From contig NZ_CDME01000015.1 of NCBI RefSeq assembly GCF_000826545.1, forward strand, positions 388,207 through 452,206: a stretch of DNA of 64,000 bases. Reading direction: 5' to 3'. This document shows, one piece after another, positions 31,349 through 40,455 of this stretch (position 1 is the first letter of the stretch; each line of letters begins with the position of its first letter). The DNA comes from Kibdelosporangium sp. MJ126-NF4 (GTDB lineage Bacteria > Actinomycetota > Actinomycetes > Mycobacteriales > Pseudonocardiaceae). The notes beneath the pieces were generated by a model. The model saw only the letters and a program-made list of their open reading frames with translations. It made no database searches and had not been told where the DNA came from. The position numbers and the translations under genes were made by a program.

Positions 31349-34300
31349 GTGCACAAACGACTGGTTGGCCACGCGGCTGTCGTTGCCGCGTTGGCCAGTG
31401 GTTTGGTGGTCCTGCCCGCTGCCGCGGATCCCGCCGCGCCAGCAGGAAAGGCGGAGCCGCCAAGGACCGTCACGCTGATCACCGGCGACAAGGTGACCGT
31501 GACCAGGCAGAACGGCAGCTGGGATGCTCGGATCGAACCGGCGAAGCGGGTCGGTGAACGCGTCAGCTTCGTGAAGTCCGTGAGCGCCAACGGTGTCACG
31601 GTCATCCCGTCGACCGTCATCCCGCAGGTCAGGTCCGGCATGCTGGATCGCGCGCTGTTCGACGTGACGAAGCTGATCGAGCTCGGCTACGACGACGCCC
31701 ACACGTCCGAGATCCCGTTGCTGGTGGAGTCGCAGGCGGCCAGGACGCTCGGCAGGGTCACGCGGGAACTGCCGCGGGTACGGATGTCGGCGGTGGCCGC
31801 GTCGAAAAGCCACGCCAGGGAGCAGCTCGTCCGGACGGATGCGAAGATCTGGCTCAACGGCAAGGCTTTCCCCACGCTGGACGTGAGCGTCCCGCAGGTC
31901 GGCGCGCCCAGTGCCTGGCAGGCCGGGCACACCGGCGCCGGTGCGCGGATCGCCGTACTGGACACGGGCTACGACACCCGGCACCCCGATCTCGCGGGAA
32001 TCGTCAAGGGCGAGAAGGACTTCACCGGCGAAGGCATCAAGGACACCGTCGGGCACGGCACGCACGTCGCGTCGACGGTGGCTGGCCGTGGTGGCAAGTA
32101 CACGGGTGTCGCCAAGGGAGCCGACCTGGTGATCGGCAAGGTCTGCACGGCGGGCGGCTGTCCGTTCGACGCGCTCCTGGAAGGCATGCAGTGGGCCGCC
32201 GACAGCGGAGCCAAGGTCGTGAACATGAGCCTCGGGGCAGGTGCGAGCGACGGAACCGGTCCGCTCGACACAGCCATCAACCGGATCTCGGCCGAGAAGG
32301 GCACGCTGTTCGTTGTCGCGGCGGGCAACTACGGCCCGAACACACACGTCGCCTCCCCCGCAGCCGCGGACGCGGCGCTGGCTGTGGCCAGCGTGAACAA
32401 GCAGGACAAGTACAGCACGTTCAGCCAGCCCGGCCCACGGATCAGGGACAACGCCCTCAAACCGGACATGGCGGCACCGGGCGAGGACATCGTGGCCGCG
32501 CGGGCCGAGGGCACGCTGGCCAACGAGGCCGTCGACGAGCACTACGCCAAGCTGACCGGAACGTCCATGGCGACACCGCACGTCGCGGGCGCGGCGGCGA
32601 TTCTGGCCGCACAGCACCCAGGCTGGACCGGTCAGCAACTCAAGGCAGCGCTCATGGCCAGCGCGAAACCGGTGGACGCGACGGTGTTCCAGCAGGGCGC
32701 GGGGCGGCTCGATGTCGGCCGTGCGGTCAAGCAAACGCTCGTCCCCAGCGTGGGCAGCCTGAGCCTCGGCACGGTCAGGTTCCCGCACACCCAGCCGGTC
32801 GACGGCAAGCAGATCACGTACCGGAACACAGGCTCGACACCGGTCACGCTGCGGCTGAGCACGGACGTCACGGCGTTCAAACTGAGCGCGAGCGAGATCA
32901 CTGTGCCCGCCAACGGCGAAGCAGGTGTGACGGTCACGTTCGACCACGCCAGCGTGCCTGTCGGCGTCCACAGTGGAAGGCTGACCGCCACGGGCGGCGA
33001 GACAGTCGTCCAGACGCCGGTCGGTGCGTACAAGGAACCGGAGAGCTACGACCTCACGGCGAAGTTCATCGACCGTGACGGCGCCGAACCGCAGGGCGTC
33101 CAGAGTTACGCCATCTGGATCCGTCTGGACACCGACGACGACGCCTTCGACATTCTGGTCAACAACCAGACCGCCCGACTGCCCAAGGGCCGGTACGCGG
33201 TGGCGGGATCGATCCAAACGCCGATTCCCGGCCAGCTCACACCGTCGATCACGAGTGCCGCGGAGCCGACGGTCGACCTGACCAAGGACACCGCGGTCAC
33301 ATTGGACGCCCGCAAGGGCAAGAAAGTCGCTGTGCACACCGAGGAGAAGGACGCCCGGATGGTTTCCGGGACCACGGGAATGGCAGTCGCGACCGGAGGA
33401 CGCGGTGTCGGCTACTACAGCCAGAAAACCGAGGACGACTACGTCGTGCCGGGAACGGGGAACCACCCGCATTTCACGTACTTCGACCGGATCAAGATGG
33501 AACGCCCCGCAGTCAGGCTGACCGTCGACAAACCCGAGTCGTTCGAAGTCGCGGCGGAGTGGGTACCGGATTCGCCCACGACAACGGACACCCGCGCTCT
33601 GACCGCAGTGGATGTCGGACATGCCACGCCTGCGGAGATCGCTTCCCGTGATCTGAAGGGCAAGCTGGCGGTGTTCACGCTGAACGACGTGGAAGGCGTG
33701 GAGTACAACGCACGTGTGCAGGCGCTGGCCGACGCGGGCGCGAACTCGGCGCTGTTCCACTTCTCCGGCGGGAGGATCCGGATCATGGGGCCGACACCGA
33801 TCCCGGTCGCCGTGACGCTCCGACCGGAAGGCACGCGGCTGGCCAAACTCGGGACCGCGGCGGTGACGTTGACGGGCAACCCGCCGAGCCCATACCACTA
33901 CGAACTGGCGTACCCGAGCCACGGCAGTATGCCCACTACTGTTGACTACCAGGCACGGGCCCGTGACCTGACGACCGTCCGGACGACGTACCGGGCGAAC
34001 AGCAGCGGTCAGACGGGGTACGTCGACATGCAGGCCACCGACCGCTCGACGCCGCTGGAAGCCTCGATCGACACCGCCCAGATCCCGCTGCCGCTGGAGC
34101 GGACCGAGTACTACTCCCCGATGTCCTGGCTGAACGGGTTCGTGGCGTACGCACCGGGCGGTGAGCCGATCGAGTACCTCGGTACGCGTACGTTCAAGCC
34201 GGGCGAGAAGACCACCGCGGACTGGGGGAAGTCGGTGGTGGGCCCGGGGATCACCGGCCCGGACAGCAGGTTCCAGCCATCGCGGCTGGTGACGCGGACC

Positions 34301-34903
34301 GGCGACACGATCACAGCGAACCTGCCGCTGTTCTCCGACTCGGCCGGACATTCCGGCTTCTCGTGGTCGAACTTCGGCGACACCGGCGACACCGTACTGT
34401 CCGCTGGCGGCAAGGAGATCAGCCGCAGCGGCAAGCCCGGCGGTGGCCAGTACACCGTCCCGGCGGGTGCGGCGCAGTACCGGCTGGCCACCCAGGTCCA
34501 GCGCAACCATGCCGTGTGGCCTTTGTCCACATCGGTTAGTGCGGAGTGGACTTTCCAATCGGGGCACACCGCTGCCGAAACGCCACTGCCGTTGCTCACG
34601 GTCGCGTTCGACCCGAAGGTCGACCTGACCAACTACGCCCCGGCAGGAGCGTTGGCGGCCGTTCCGGTGCGGGTCGACCGGCAGTCCGGGACACAGGGCG
34701 GCAAGGCCGAGCCACGCAAGGTCGAGGTGTCCTATGACGACGGCCAGTCGTGGCGCCAGGTTCCGTTGCTGCGTGCCAACGACCAGTGGTGGGCGATGAT
34801 CCAGAACCCGAAGTCCGGGTTCGTGTCTTTGCGCGCCAACGCGTCCGACAGCGACGGCAACGCGGTGGCCCAGACAGTTATCCGGGCCTACCGCGTGAAG
34901 TAG
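31349..34903 (+). CDS. Large secreted S8 subtilisin-like protease
   Basis: 1184 residues. The signal peptide is about residues 1-26 (ends LPAAADP). A propeptide runs to about 185. The S8 catalytic domain has D205 in AVLDTGYDT, H236 in GHGTHV and S406 in GTSMATPHVAG. The remaining ~750 residues are beta-rich and probably form Fn3/PA-like and Ig-like C-terminal domains seen in large actinomycete subtilases. It acts outside the cell on proteins. A GTG start is used, right behind a 21-bp hairpin that hides its ribosome site. No strong terminator follows, only a 6-bp hairpin at 34907-34920. Confidence 0.93.
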   Translation: MHKRLVGHAAVVAALASGLVVLPAAADPAAPAGKAEPPRTVTLITGDKVTVTRQNGSWDARIEPAKRVGERVSFVKSVSANGVTVIPSTVIPQVRSGMLDRALFDVTKLIELGYDDAHTSEIPLLVESQAARTLGRVTRELPRVRMSAVAASKSHAREQLVRTDAKIWLNGKAFPTLDVSVPQVGAPSAWQAGHTGAGARIAVLDTGYDTRHPDLAGIVKGEKDFTGEGIKDTVGHGTHVASTVAGRGGKYTGVAKGADLVIGKVCTAGGCPFDALLEGMQWAADSGAKVVNMSLGAGASDGTGPLDTAINRISAEKGTLFVVAAGNYGPNTHVASPAAADAALAVASVNKQDKYSTFSQPGPRIRDNALKPDMAAPGEDIVAARAEGTLANEAVDEHYAKLTGTSMATPHVAGAAAILAAQHPGWTGQQLKAALMASAKPVDATVFQQGAGRLDVGRAVKQTLVPSVGSLSLGTVRFPHTQPVDGKQITYRNTGSTPVTLRLSTDVTAFKLSASEITVPANGEAGVTVTFDHASVPVGVHSGRLTATGGETVVQTPVGAYKEPESYDLTAKFIDRDGAEPQGVQSYAIWIRLDTDDDAFDILVNNQTARLPKGRYAVAGSIQTPIPGQLTPSITSAAEPTVDLTKDTAVTLDARKGKKVAVHTEEKDARMVSGTTGMAVATGGRGVGYYSQKTEDDYVVPGTGNHPHFTYFDRIKMERPAVRLTVDKPESFEVAAEWVPDSPTTTDTRALTAVDVGHATPAEIASRDLKGKLAVFTLNDVEGVEYNARVQALADAGANSALFHFSGGRIRIMGPTPIPVAVTLRPEGTRLAKLGTAAVTLTGNPPSPYHYELAYPSHGSMPTTVDYQARARDLTTVRTTYRANSSGQTGYVDMQATDRSTPLEASIDTAQIPLPLERTEYYSPMSWLNGFVAYAPGGEPIEYLGTRTFKPGEKTTADWGKSVVGPGITGPDSRFQPSRLVTRTGDTITANLPLFSDSAGHSGFSWSNFGDTGDTVLSAGGKEISRSGKPGGGQYTVPAGAAQYRLATQVQRNHAVWPLSTSVSAEWTFQSGHTAAETPLPLLTVAFDPKVDLTNYAPAGALAAVPVRVDRQSGTQGGKAEPRKVEVSYDDGQSWRQVPLLRANDQWWAMIQNPKSGFVSLRANASDSDGNAVAQTVIRAYRVK

Positions 34904-35087
34904 AGGCGAAGGAACCTTCGGCAAATCCCGTTGTCCACAACTCGTTGGTAGCCCTTTGACCAGGTGCTATTGGCGGTAGACTGGAGCAGGGACGCCCCCC
35001 GGGTTGGGTGGGGGATTGTCTTGTGGGGTAGGGGGCAGGGTTCCGTCAAAGTCGGGCTTTGTGGGCGAGGTAGGCGCAAGAGAGCAA

Positions 35088-35137
35088 GCGCGCAAGAGGC
35101 CTTGCGCGCCAGCGCAGGGGTGTGGTTCGTGGGGTGT
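35088..35137 (+). repeat. Small-hairpin units in front of long-stem repeat 3
   Basis: Two degenerate GCGC units (AAGCGCGCAAGAGGCC and TTGCGCGCCAGCGCAGGGG) of the type found beside the other long-stem repeats. The preceding stretch 34921-35087 shows no gene or clear motif. Confidence 0.45.
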
Positions 35138-35269
35138 CCCTCCCGTATGGCCTGGGCGCAGCCATACCACGGCGTGTCGGGAGGTCGGCCCACGCAACCC
35201 AACCCCAAGCGCAGGCCCAACCGACCTCCCGGCACGCCGTGGTTTCCTTTGGCAGGACATACGGGAGGG
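35138..35269 (+). repeat. Long-stem repeat 3 (forward, class A)
   Basis: Outer arms 35138-35154 with 35253-35269; inner 22-bp arms 35167-35188 with 35221-35242, one G.T wobble. The outer stem uses CCCTCCC/GGGAGGG where class B copies have CCCTTCC/GGAAGGG, a paired change. Confidence 0.85.
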
Positions 35270-35701
35270 GCGCCCCGCGCCCCCCACTCGACCCAGGAAA
35301 TCACGTGGGCTGAGCCAACCGGCGTGACAGACCATGGGTTGGTTCTCCCTCTTGGCGGCCTGCCGTCCGGCGAGGACATGCTCTTCGTGCCACAAGCCAA
35401 CTCAAGCGTCGGGAACGAGCTCAGACACAGCGGGCATCACAGGCTCGTCCCTGAGGCGGGCCTTCGGCGATGGCCGCACACACGGCAGCAGCAGTCACGC
35501 GGCCGCAGCAGCACACGGCGGCGACACTCACGAGATGGCTGCGCTCACGAGATGGCTGCGCTCACGTGTTTGCGGGGGAAGACAAAAGAGATGCCTCGCC
35601 GGCGGGCAGGCCTCCAAGAGGGGGACACAAACAACTCTGTTCGCCGAGCCGGTTCGCTTAACCCACGTGATTTCCTGGGTCGAGTGGGGGGCGCGGGGCG
35701 C
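35270..35701. repeat. Conserved middle of compound repeat element, island 2
   Basis: Matches the middle of island 1. Nested arms 35354-35375 and 35594-35615 pair, and 35399-35487 resembles 11031-11118, including ACGAGC/GCTCGT and GGGCCTTCGGCGAT. A short CTCACGAGATGGCTGCG duplication lies at about 35530-35562. No gene is recognisable. Confidence 0.6.
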
Positions 35702-35840
35702 CCCTCCCGTATGTCCTGCCGGAGGAAACCACGGCGTGCCGGGAGGTCGGTAGGGCCTGCGCTTGGGGTTGGGTTGCGTGGGCCGACCTCCCGACACGCC
35801 GTGGTATGGCTTCGCCCATCCTCACTGCCATACGGGAGGG
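35702..35840 (-). repeat. Long-stem repeat 4 (reverse, class A)
   Basis: Outer arms 35702-35713 with 35829-35840; inner 22-bp arms 35729-35750 with 35783-35804. It is followed by a GCGC hairpin unit (35850-35880). With repeat 3 it makes an inverted pair about 0.7 kb wide in the gap between two convergent genes. Confidence 0.85.
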
Positions 35841-36006
35841 ACACCCCACGAACCACACCCCTGCGCTGGCGCGCAGGCCATCAACGAACCGGAACCCTCA
35901 CGCACCACTCCATCCACACACATGACCGGCTGGGCGACTGCCCGACTTCGTGGAACCTTGCTTGATTGGGTGGGGACTGTTTATTGGGGTTGGGAGGTCG
36001 CGTCAG

Positions 36007-36050
36007 CGTGAGTGGGTTGGTCCGGCTGGAACTGGGCCAACCCATTCACG
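36007..36050 (-). terminator. GTGAGTG-type terminator of the acyl-CoA dehydrogenase operon
   Basis: CGTGAGTGGGTTGG pairs with CCAACCCATTCACG (14 bp with one G.T). It begins 4 bp after the stop codon of the minus-strand gene. Confidence 0.75.
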
Positions 36051-36053
36051 TGG

Positions 36054-37250
36054 TCACTTCAGTTCGGCTGAGCTCTTGCCGAGCAGGCGGCGGGCCACGA
36101 TCAGTTGCTGGATCTGCTGGGTGCCCTCGAAGATGTCGAGGATTTTGGAGTCGCGGGCCCACTTCTCCAACAGGGTGTGCTCGGAGTAGCCGATGGTGCC
36201 GCAGAGTTCGACGCACTTGAGCGTGAGCTCGGTGACCACTCGGCCTGCTTTCGCCTTGGCCTCGGAGGCTTCCAGTGAGTTCGGCTTCGAGTTGTCGGCC
36301 ATCCACGCTGCCTTGAGCGTCAGCAGGTTGGCTGCTTCCCAGTCGGCTTCCAGGCCGAGGTAGGTTGCCGCCGCCGCGTGCTGTTGGTTTGCCGGTTTGT
36401 CGTAGTCGACTTCGACTCCCGCTTCGGCGAGGAGTTTCGCCGTTTCCTCCAGTGCCGCTCGTGCCAGGCCGATCGCCATCGCGGCGACCAAGGGCCTGGT
36501 GTTGTCGAACGTCTGCATCACGCCCGCGAAGCCCTGGCTGATGTCCGGGTCGCCGAGCAGGTTCGCGGCGGGGACACGGCAGTCGGTGAACTGGATCACG
36601 GCTGTGTCCGACGCGCGGATGCCGAGCTTGTTCTCCAGCCGGACGACCTCCATGCCCGGTGTGCCCTTCTCCACCACGAACGACTTGATCGCCGCGCGGC
36701 CGAGCGTCTTGTCCAGTGTGGCCCACACGACCACGGCGTCGGATCGTTCACCGGCGGTGACGAAGATCTTCTCGCCGTTGATGATGTAGTCGTCGCCGTC
36801 CTTGATGGCGGTGGTCCTGATGTTGGCCGAGTCCGAGCCGGTGTCCGGTTCGGTGATCGCCATCGACGCCCACAGTTTGCCGAACCTGGCCAGCTGCTCC
36901 TCGTTGGCCACCGACGCGATCGCTGCGTTGCCCAGTCCCTGGCGGGGCATCGACAGCAGGAAGCCGACGTCGCCCCAGCACAGCTCGATCGCACCGAGCA
37001 CAATGGACATGTTGGCGCCGTTGCGGACCTGGTTGGTCTTCTCGGTGCGCCGCACCGAGCCCGCGCCCGTGCCACCCTCGCCGGAGGAGTTCATGCCGTC
37101 CAGCAGGGCCGCGAAGATGTCGAGTTCCTTGGGGTACTCGTGCTCGGCGAGATCGTACTTGCGCGAGTTCGGCCGGAAGATCTCGGCGGCGGCCTGGTGC
37201 GCCTGGTTGACCAACGCGCCGAACTTCTTCGGGATCTCGAGGTTGATCAC
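36054..37250 (-). CDS. Acyl-CoA dehydrogenase (FadE23-like)
   Basis: 398 residues. Acyl-CoA dehydrogenase fold with AITEPDTGSDSANIRTTA (FAD/substrate loop, near 150), a middle beta domain, and the C-terminal TLLEKWARDSKILDIFEGTQQIQQLIVARRLLG segment. The glutamate in IFEGT is the usual catalytic-base position of one subclass. The GTG at 37250 overlaps the TGA of the next acyl-CoA dehydrogenase (GTGA), so the two proteins are made together, like the paired FadE23/FadE24 of mycobacteria. Such pairs may form heteromers that desaturate bulky or branched acyl-CoA; the substrate is not known. Confidence 0.88.
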   Translation of the reverse strand: MINLEIPKKFGALVNQAHQAAAEIFRPNSRKYDLAEHEYPKELDIFAALLDGMNSSGEGGTGAGSVRRTEKTNQVRNGANMSIVLGAIELCWGDVGFLLSMPRQGLGNAAIASVANEEQLARFGKLWASMAITEPDTGSDSANIRTTAIKDGDDYIINGEKIFVTAGERSDAVVVWATLDKTLGRAAIKSFVVEKGTPGMEVVRLENKLGIRASDTAVIQFTDCRVPAANLLGDPDISQGFAGVMQTFDNTRPLVAAMAIGLARAALEETAKLLAEAGVEVDYDKPANQQHAAAATYLGLEADWEAANLLTLKAAWMADNSKPNSLEASEAKAKAGRVVTELTLKCVELCGTIGYSEHTLLEKWARDSKILDIFEGTQQIQQLIVARRLLGKSSAELK

Positions 37251-38578
37251 AGCAGCACCGCCCCTTCCATCAGGCCGACAGCTCGCAAGTCGCGATACCA
37301 CCGCTCCACCGGATGTTCCTTGACGAACCCGTGTCCGCCGAGCAGTTGCACGCCGTCGCTACCGATCGTCATTCCCTTGTCCGCGCAGAGCTTGCGCGCC
37401 AGCCCGACCTCGCGGGCGAACGGCAGTCCCTGTTCGGCGCGGGCGGCCGCGCGGTAGGTCACCAGCCGCATGCCGTCGAGTTCGATGCCGATGTCGGCGA
37501 CCTTGAACGCCACGCTCTGCCGGTGGCTGACCGGCTCACCGAACGCGATCCGCTCGTTGACGTACGGGATGACGTAGTCGAGCACGGCCTGTGCGGTGCC
37601 GACCGCTAGCGCGCACCAGCCCAGGCGGGACAGTCGCACGCAGTCGGCGTACACCTCTTTGTCTGCGCCACCGAGCAGCGCCGTGCGTGGCACGGTGACG
37701 TTGTCCAGCACAACCCGGCCCATGGCAGCGGCACGCAGGCCCATCGCTGGCTCGGCCTCGACCTGCACATCGGTGGACTCGACGACGAACAGCGCGGGCG
37801 AACCGTCCAACGCGGCCGCGACCACGAACAGTTCGGCCTCGGCGGCCCTGGGCACCAGGGACTTCACGCCTTCCAGGCGGTAGCCCTCCGGTGTCCGGCG
37901 CGCGGTCGTCCTCAGGTCGAACGGGTCGAACAGCGGGCGTGGCTCCAGAATGGCCAGTGCGGCGGCGGGCACGTTCTCGCCGACGAACGCGGGCAGGTAA
38001 GTCGATTGCTGGTCGCCGTCGCCCCACAGCACGAGGGCGTTGCTCACCGCGGACGGCGCCAGACACGCCACGGCGAGGCCCATGTCGCCGTGCGCCAGCG
38101 CCTCGGCGATCAGCGCACCGGACACTGTGGAGCGCTCACTGCCCGCGCCACCGAGTTCCTCCGGCACGCCGAGCATGGCCAGTCCCAGCTCGGAGGCGGT
38201 GTCGAGCAGTTCGGCCGGTGCCCTGCAGGCCGTGTCGGCCTCGGCGGCGGCGGGCCGCAGCTGCTCACCAGCGAACTCGGCGACCGTGTCCCGGATCATC
38301 TGCTGGTCTTCGTCCGGCGTCAGGTCGAACAGTCCCCGCTCCGGCGCGGCGGGCAGCCGGGCGGGTTTGCCGAGGTTGCTGACGGCCTTGAACGAGCGGG
38401 TAGCGGCGCCGAGCGTGCGGAAGCCGGTCCTCGTCGCGTGGAAGACTCCCCGCTCAATGGGCTTCTCCAGGCCGAACCGACGCACAAGGCGTGCGCCGGC
38501 GATCCGGTTGAGCACCGCGAGCGCGATCCCCATCGCGTCCCGCTTGTGCCGGTCCACCATGTCACCAACTCCTCGCAT
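37247..38578 (-). CDS. Acyl-CoA dehydrogenase (FadE24-like)
   Basis: 443 residues, longer than usual owing to an extra N-terminal ~65 residues before the dehydrogenase domain (DLTPDEDQQMIRDTVAEFAGEQ). The C-terminal part has GSDGVQLLGGHGFVKEHPVERWYRDLRAVGLMEG. In the substrate-loop region the usual LTEP block reads AILEPRPLFDP, so FAD or substrate contacts may be altered and the protein may depend on its FadE23-like partner. The operon starts here, with an operator-like palindrome 6 bp upstream of the ATG. An in-frame ATG at 38560 is an alternative start. Confidence 0.85.
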   Translation of the reverse strand: MRGVGDMVDRHKRDAMGIALAVLNRIAGARLVRRFGLEKPIERGVFHATRTGFRTLGAATRSFKAVSNLGKPARLPAAPERGLFDLTPDEDQQMIRDTVAEFAGEQLRPAAAEADTACRAPAELLDTASELGLAMLGVPEELGGAGSERSTVSGALIAEALAHGDMGLAVACLAPSAVSNALVLWGDGDQQSTYLPAFVGENVPAAALAILEPRPLFDPFDLRTTARRTPEGYRLEGVKSLVPRAAEAELFVVAAALDGSPALFVVESTDVQVEAEPAMGLRAAAMGRVVLDNVTVPRTALLGGADKEVYADCVRLSRLGWCALAVGTAQAVLDYVIPYVNERIAFGEPVSHRQSVAFKVADIGIELDGMRLVTYRAAARAEQGLPFAREVGLARKLCADKGMTIGSDGVQLLGGHGFVKEHPVERWYRDLRAVGLMEGAVLL

Positions 38579-38583
38579 CCAGT

Positions 38584-38607
38584 CTTATCTACTGTAGAGT
38601 AGGTAAG
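38584..38607. promoter_or_regulatory. Operator-like palindrome upstream of the acyl-CoA dehydrogenase pair
   Basis: CTTATCTACT-GTAG-AGTAGGTAAG is a 24-bp inverted repeat with one mismatched pair, in an AT-rich stretch 6-29 bp upstream of the operon start. A TetR-type repressor site overlapping the promoter is the likeliest reading. The TAGATAAG on the minus strand could hold the -10. Confidence 0.55.
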
Positions 38608-38686
38608 GCCGGGATGCGAGAGTGGATAAGGTCGCGCAGACCACACAGCAGTAGAAAATCCCTGCTCAGAACGTGACAAGTTTTGT

Positions 38687-40375
38687 TCAGGCGGTACTGG
38701 CGGCGAGATAACCGAAGGTCATCGCCGGTCCGATCGTCGCTCCCGCTCCGGCGTAGCTGGTGCCCATCACGGCCGCGCTCGCGTTGCCCGCCGCGTACAG
38801 CCCGGCGATCACCGAGCCGTCGGCACGCAGCACACGAGCACGGGCGTCGGTGCGCATCCCGCCCTTCGTGCCCAGGTCGCCGGGAACGATCTTGAACGCG
38901 TAGTACGGCGGCAGCCACAGCGACGCGAGGCTCGACGACGGCAGCACCGCCGGATCCGTGTAGTAGTGGTCGTACACGCTGTCGCCGCGCCGGTAGTCCC
39001 GGTCGCGACCGGCCAGTGCGAACCCGTTGAACCTGGTGACGGTCGCCCGCAAGGTCGCGGGTGGCACCTTGATCGCGGTGGCCAGCGCCTCGATCGTCGG
39101 GGCCTTCACCACCGCGCCGGAGTCGTACCAGGACTGGGGGAACGGCAGCAGCGGAGCGACGTCCTTGAACAGGTAGCGGTTGCGGTAGTTCTGGTCGACG
39201 ATCAGCCAGGCCGGGACCATTCCCTTGTCGTACATGACATGCACGACGTCGCCGTAGGGCGCGGCCTCGTTGACGAACCGCTGCCCGGCCTCGTTGACCA
39301 TCAGCCCGCCCGGCAGCGTCCGCTCAGCGAGACAGAAATAGGGCTCGTCCGGCAGCGGGATCGCCGGGCCCCACCACGCGTCGTCCATCAGGTCCAGTGC
39401 CGCACCCAGCCGGTGTCCCGCCAGGATTCCGTCACCCGTGTTCGCCCTCGCTCCGAGCGACCACCCGGTGGGCTGACGCTGGTACTGGGCCCGCATCGGC
39501 GCGTTGTGCTCGAACCCGCCCGAGCCGACGATCACCGCACGGGACGCGCGGATCAGGCCCTGTGGCGTCAGGACGCCCCGCACCGCGTCGTTCTCGACGT
39601 GCAGGTCGACCAACGGCGTGTCCAGCAGGACCGGGACGCCCGCGGCGAGCAGGCCCGCGCGCAGCCCTCCGGCGAGCGCCTGCCCCATGGTCAACGGCTT
39701 CTGCCCGGCCAGCGCGGCCGCCGTCCCGCGTGCCAGACACTCGGCGGCGACGGCGAAACCCTTGGCGTTGACGGCCGACAGCGCCAGCCACTTGTAGTCG
39801 GCGCTGAAGACCACCAGGCCCGGCGGCGTGGGAATGTAACTTGGGTTGAGCCTGGCCAGTTCGGCACCGAGGACGTTGCCGTCCAGCATGTCCGGCTCGA
39901 TCGACCGGCCGTTCGGCATGCCGCCGGGCAGTTCCGGGTAGTAGTCGCTGTAGCCCTCCATCCACCGGAACCGCAGTGGACTGTGGGCCATCACGAACCG
40001 CAGCATGGCCGGGCCGTGGTCCAGGAAGGCCTGCTGACGGGCCAGCGGGACGGTCGCGCCGACCACTGCCGACAGGTACGCGGCGGCTTTCTGCGGCGTG
40101 TCGGGCACCCCGGCGGCGAGGATCACGCTGTTGTTCGGAATCCAGATTCCCGCGCCAGACCGGGCGGCGGAGCCGCCGAACGTCGACGCCTTCTCGATCA
40201 CCACGGTCCGCAGGCCGCGTTTCGCGGCCGTCAGCGCGGCTGTCATGCCCGCCGCGCCCGCTCCGACAACCACCACGTCGTACTCGGCCCGCATCGCGGC
40301 CGACGCGCGTCCAGGGGCGGCCAACGCGGCCAGCCCGGCGCCTGCGAGAACACTCCGTCGTGTCACTGCGGCCAT
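38687..40375 (-). CDS. Tat-exported 3-ketosteroid-delta1-dehydrogenase-like flavoprotein
   Basis: 562 residues. The N-terminus TRRSVLAGAGLAALAAPGRASA is a twin-arginine signal peptide. Then come the FAD motif VVVVGAGAAGMTAALTAAKRG and the KstD hallmark near the C-terminus, GLYAAGNASAAVMGTSYAGAGATIGPAMTFGYLA. The family introduces the 1,2 double bond into 3-ketosteroids and typical members are cytosolic, so export would be unusual. Two TNNAACNNGTTNNA (KstR-type) boxes lie 11 and 67 bp upstream of the start, supporting a steroid-linked role. It ends 105 bp before the start of the dehydrogenase operon. Confidence 0.85.
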   Translation of the reverse strand: MAAVTRRSVLAGAGLAALAAPGRASAAMRAEYDVVVVGAGAAGMTAALTAAKRGLRTVVIEKASTFGGSAARSGAGIWIPNNSVILAAGVPDTPQKAAAYLSAVVGATVPLARQQAFLDHGPAMLRFVMAHSPLRFRWMEGYSDYYPELPGGMPNGRSIEPDMLDGNVLGAELARLNPSYIPTPPGLVVFSADYKWLALSAVNAKGFAVAAECLARGTAAALAGQKPLTMGQALAGGLRAGLLAAGVPVLLDTPLVDLHVENDAVRGVLTPQGLIRASRAVIVGSGGFEHNAPMRAQYQRQPTGWSLGARANTGDGILAGHRLGAALDLMDDAWWGPAIPLPDEPYFCLAERTLPGGLMVNEAGQRFVNEAAPYGDVVHVMYDKGMVPAWLIVDQNYRNRYLFKDVAPLLPFPQSWYDSGAVVKAPTIEALATAIKVPPATLRATVTRFNGFALAGRDRDYRRGDSVYDHYYTDPAVLPSSSLASLWLPPYYAFKIVPGDLGTKGGMRTDARARVLRADGSVIAGLYAAGNASAAVMGTSYAGAGATIGPAMTFGYLAASTA

Positions 40376-40385
40376 GCATCGAATG

Positions 40386-40399
40386 TAGAACTGGTTTCA
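40386..40399. promoter_or_regulatory. KstR-type operator box 1
   Basis: TAGAACTGGTTTCA fits TNNAACNNGTTNNA exactly, the motif bound by the mycobacterial cholesterol repressor KstR. It lies 11 bp upstream of the steroid-dehydrogenase-like gene. Confidence 0.6.
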
Positions 40400-40441
40400 G
40401 TCCTTCTTCAATCAGTCAAACGGCCCAGCGAGAACCACCAC

Positions 40442-40455
40442 TGAAACATGTTTTA
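40442..40455. promoter_or_regulatory. KstR-type operator box 2
   Basis: TGAAACATGTTTTA also fits TNNAACNNGTTNNA exactly. It overlaps the TAA stop of the PhaC-like gene and lies 67 bp upstream of the steroid-dehydrogenase-like gene. No KstR gene is in the window. Confidence 0.55.

Noticed and set aside
34907..34920. Terminator after the subtilase
   Set aside because: CGAAGG-AA-CCTTCG is a 6-bp stem with a 2-base loop and no T-run, too weak to list as a terminator.
31130..34924. 1264-codon open frame antisense to the subtilase
   Set aside because: Shadow of the high-GC plus-strand gene. Its composition (Arg/Val/Gly-rich, no domain) is typical of antisense frames, while the plus strand has a complete catalytic triad and signal peptide.
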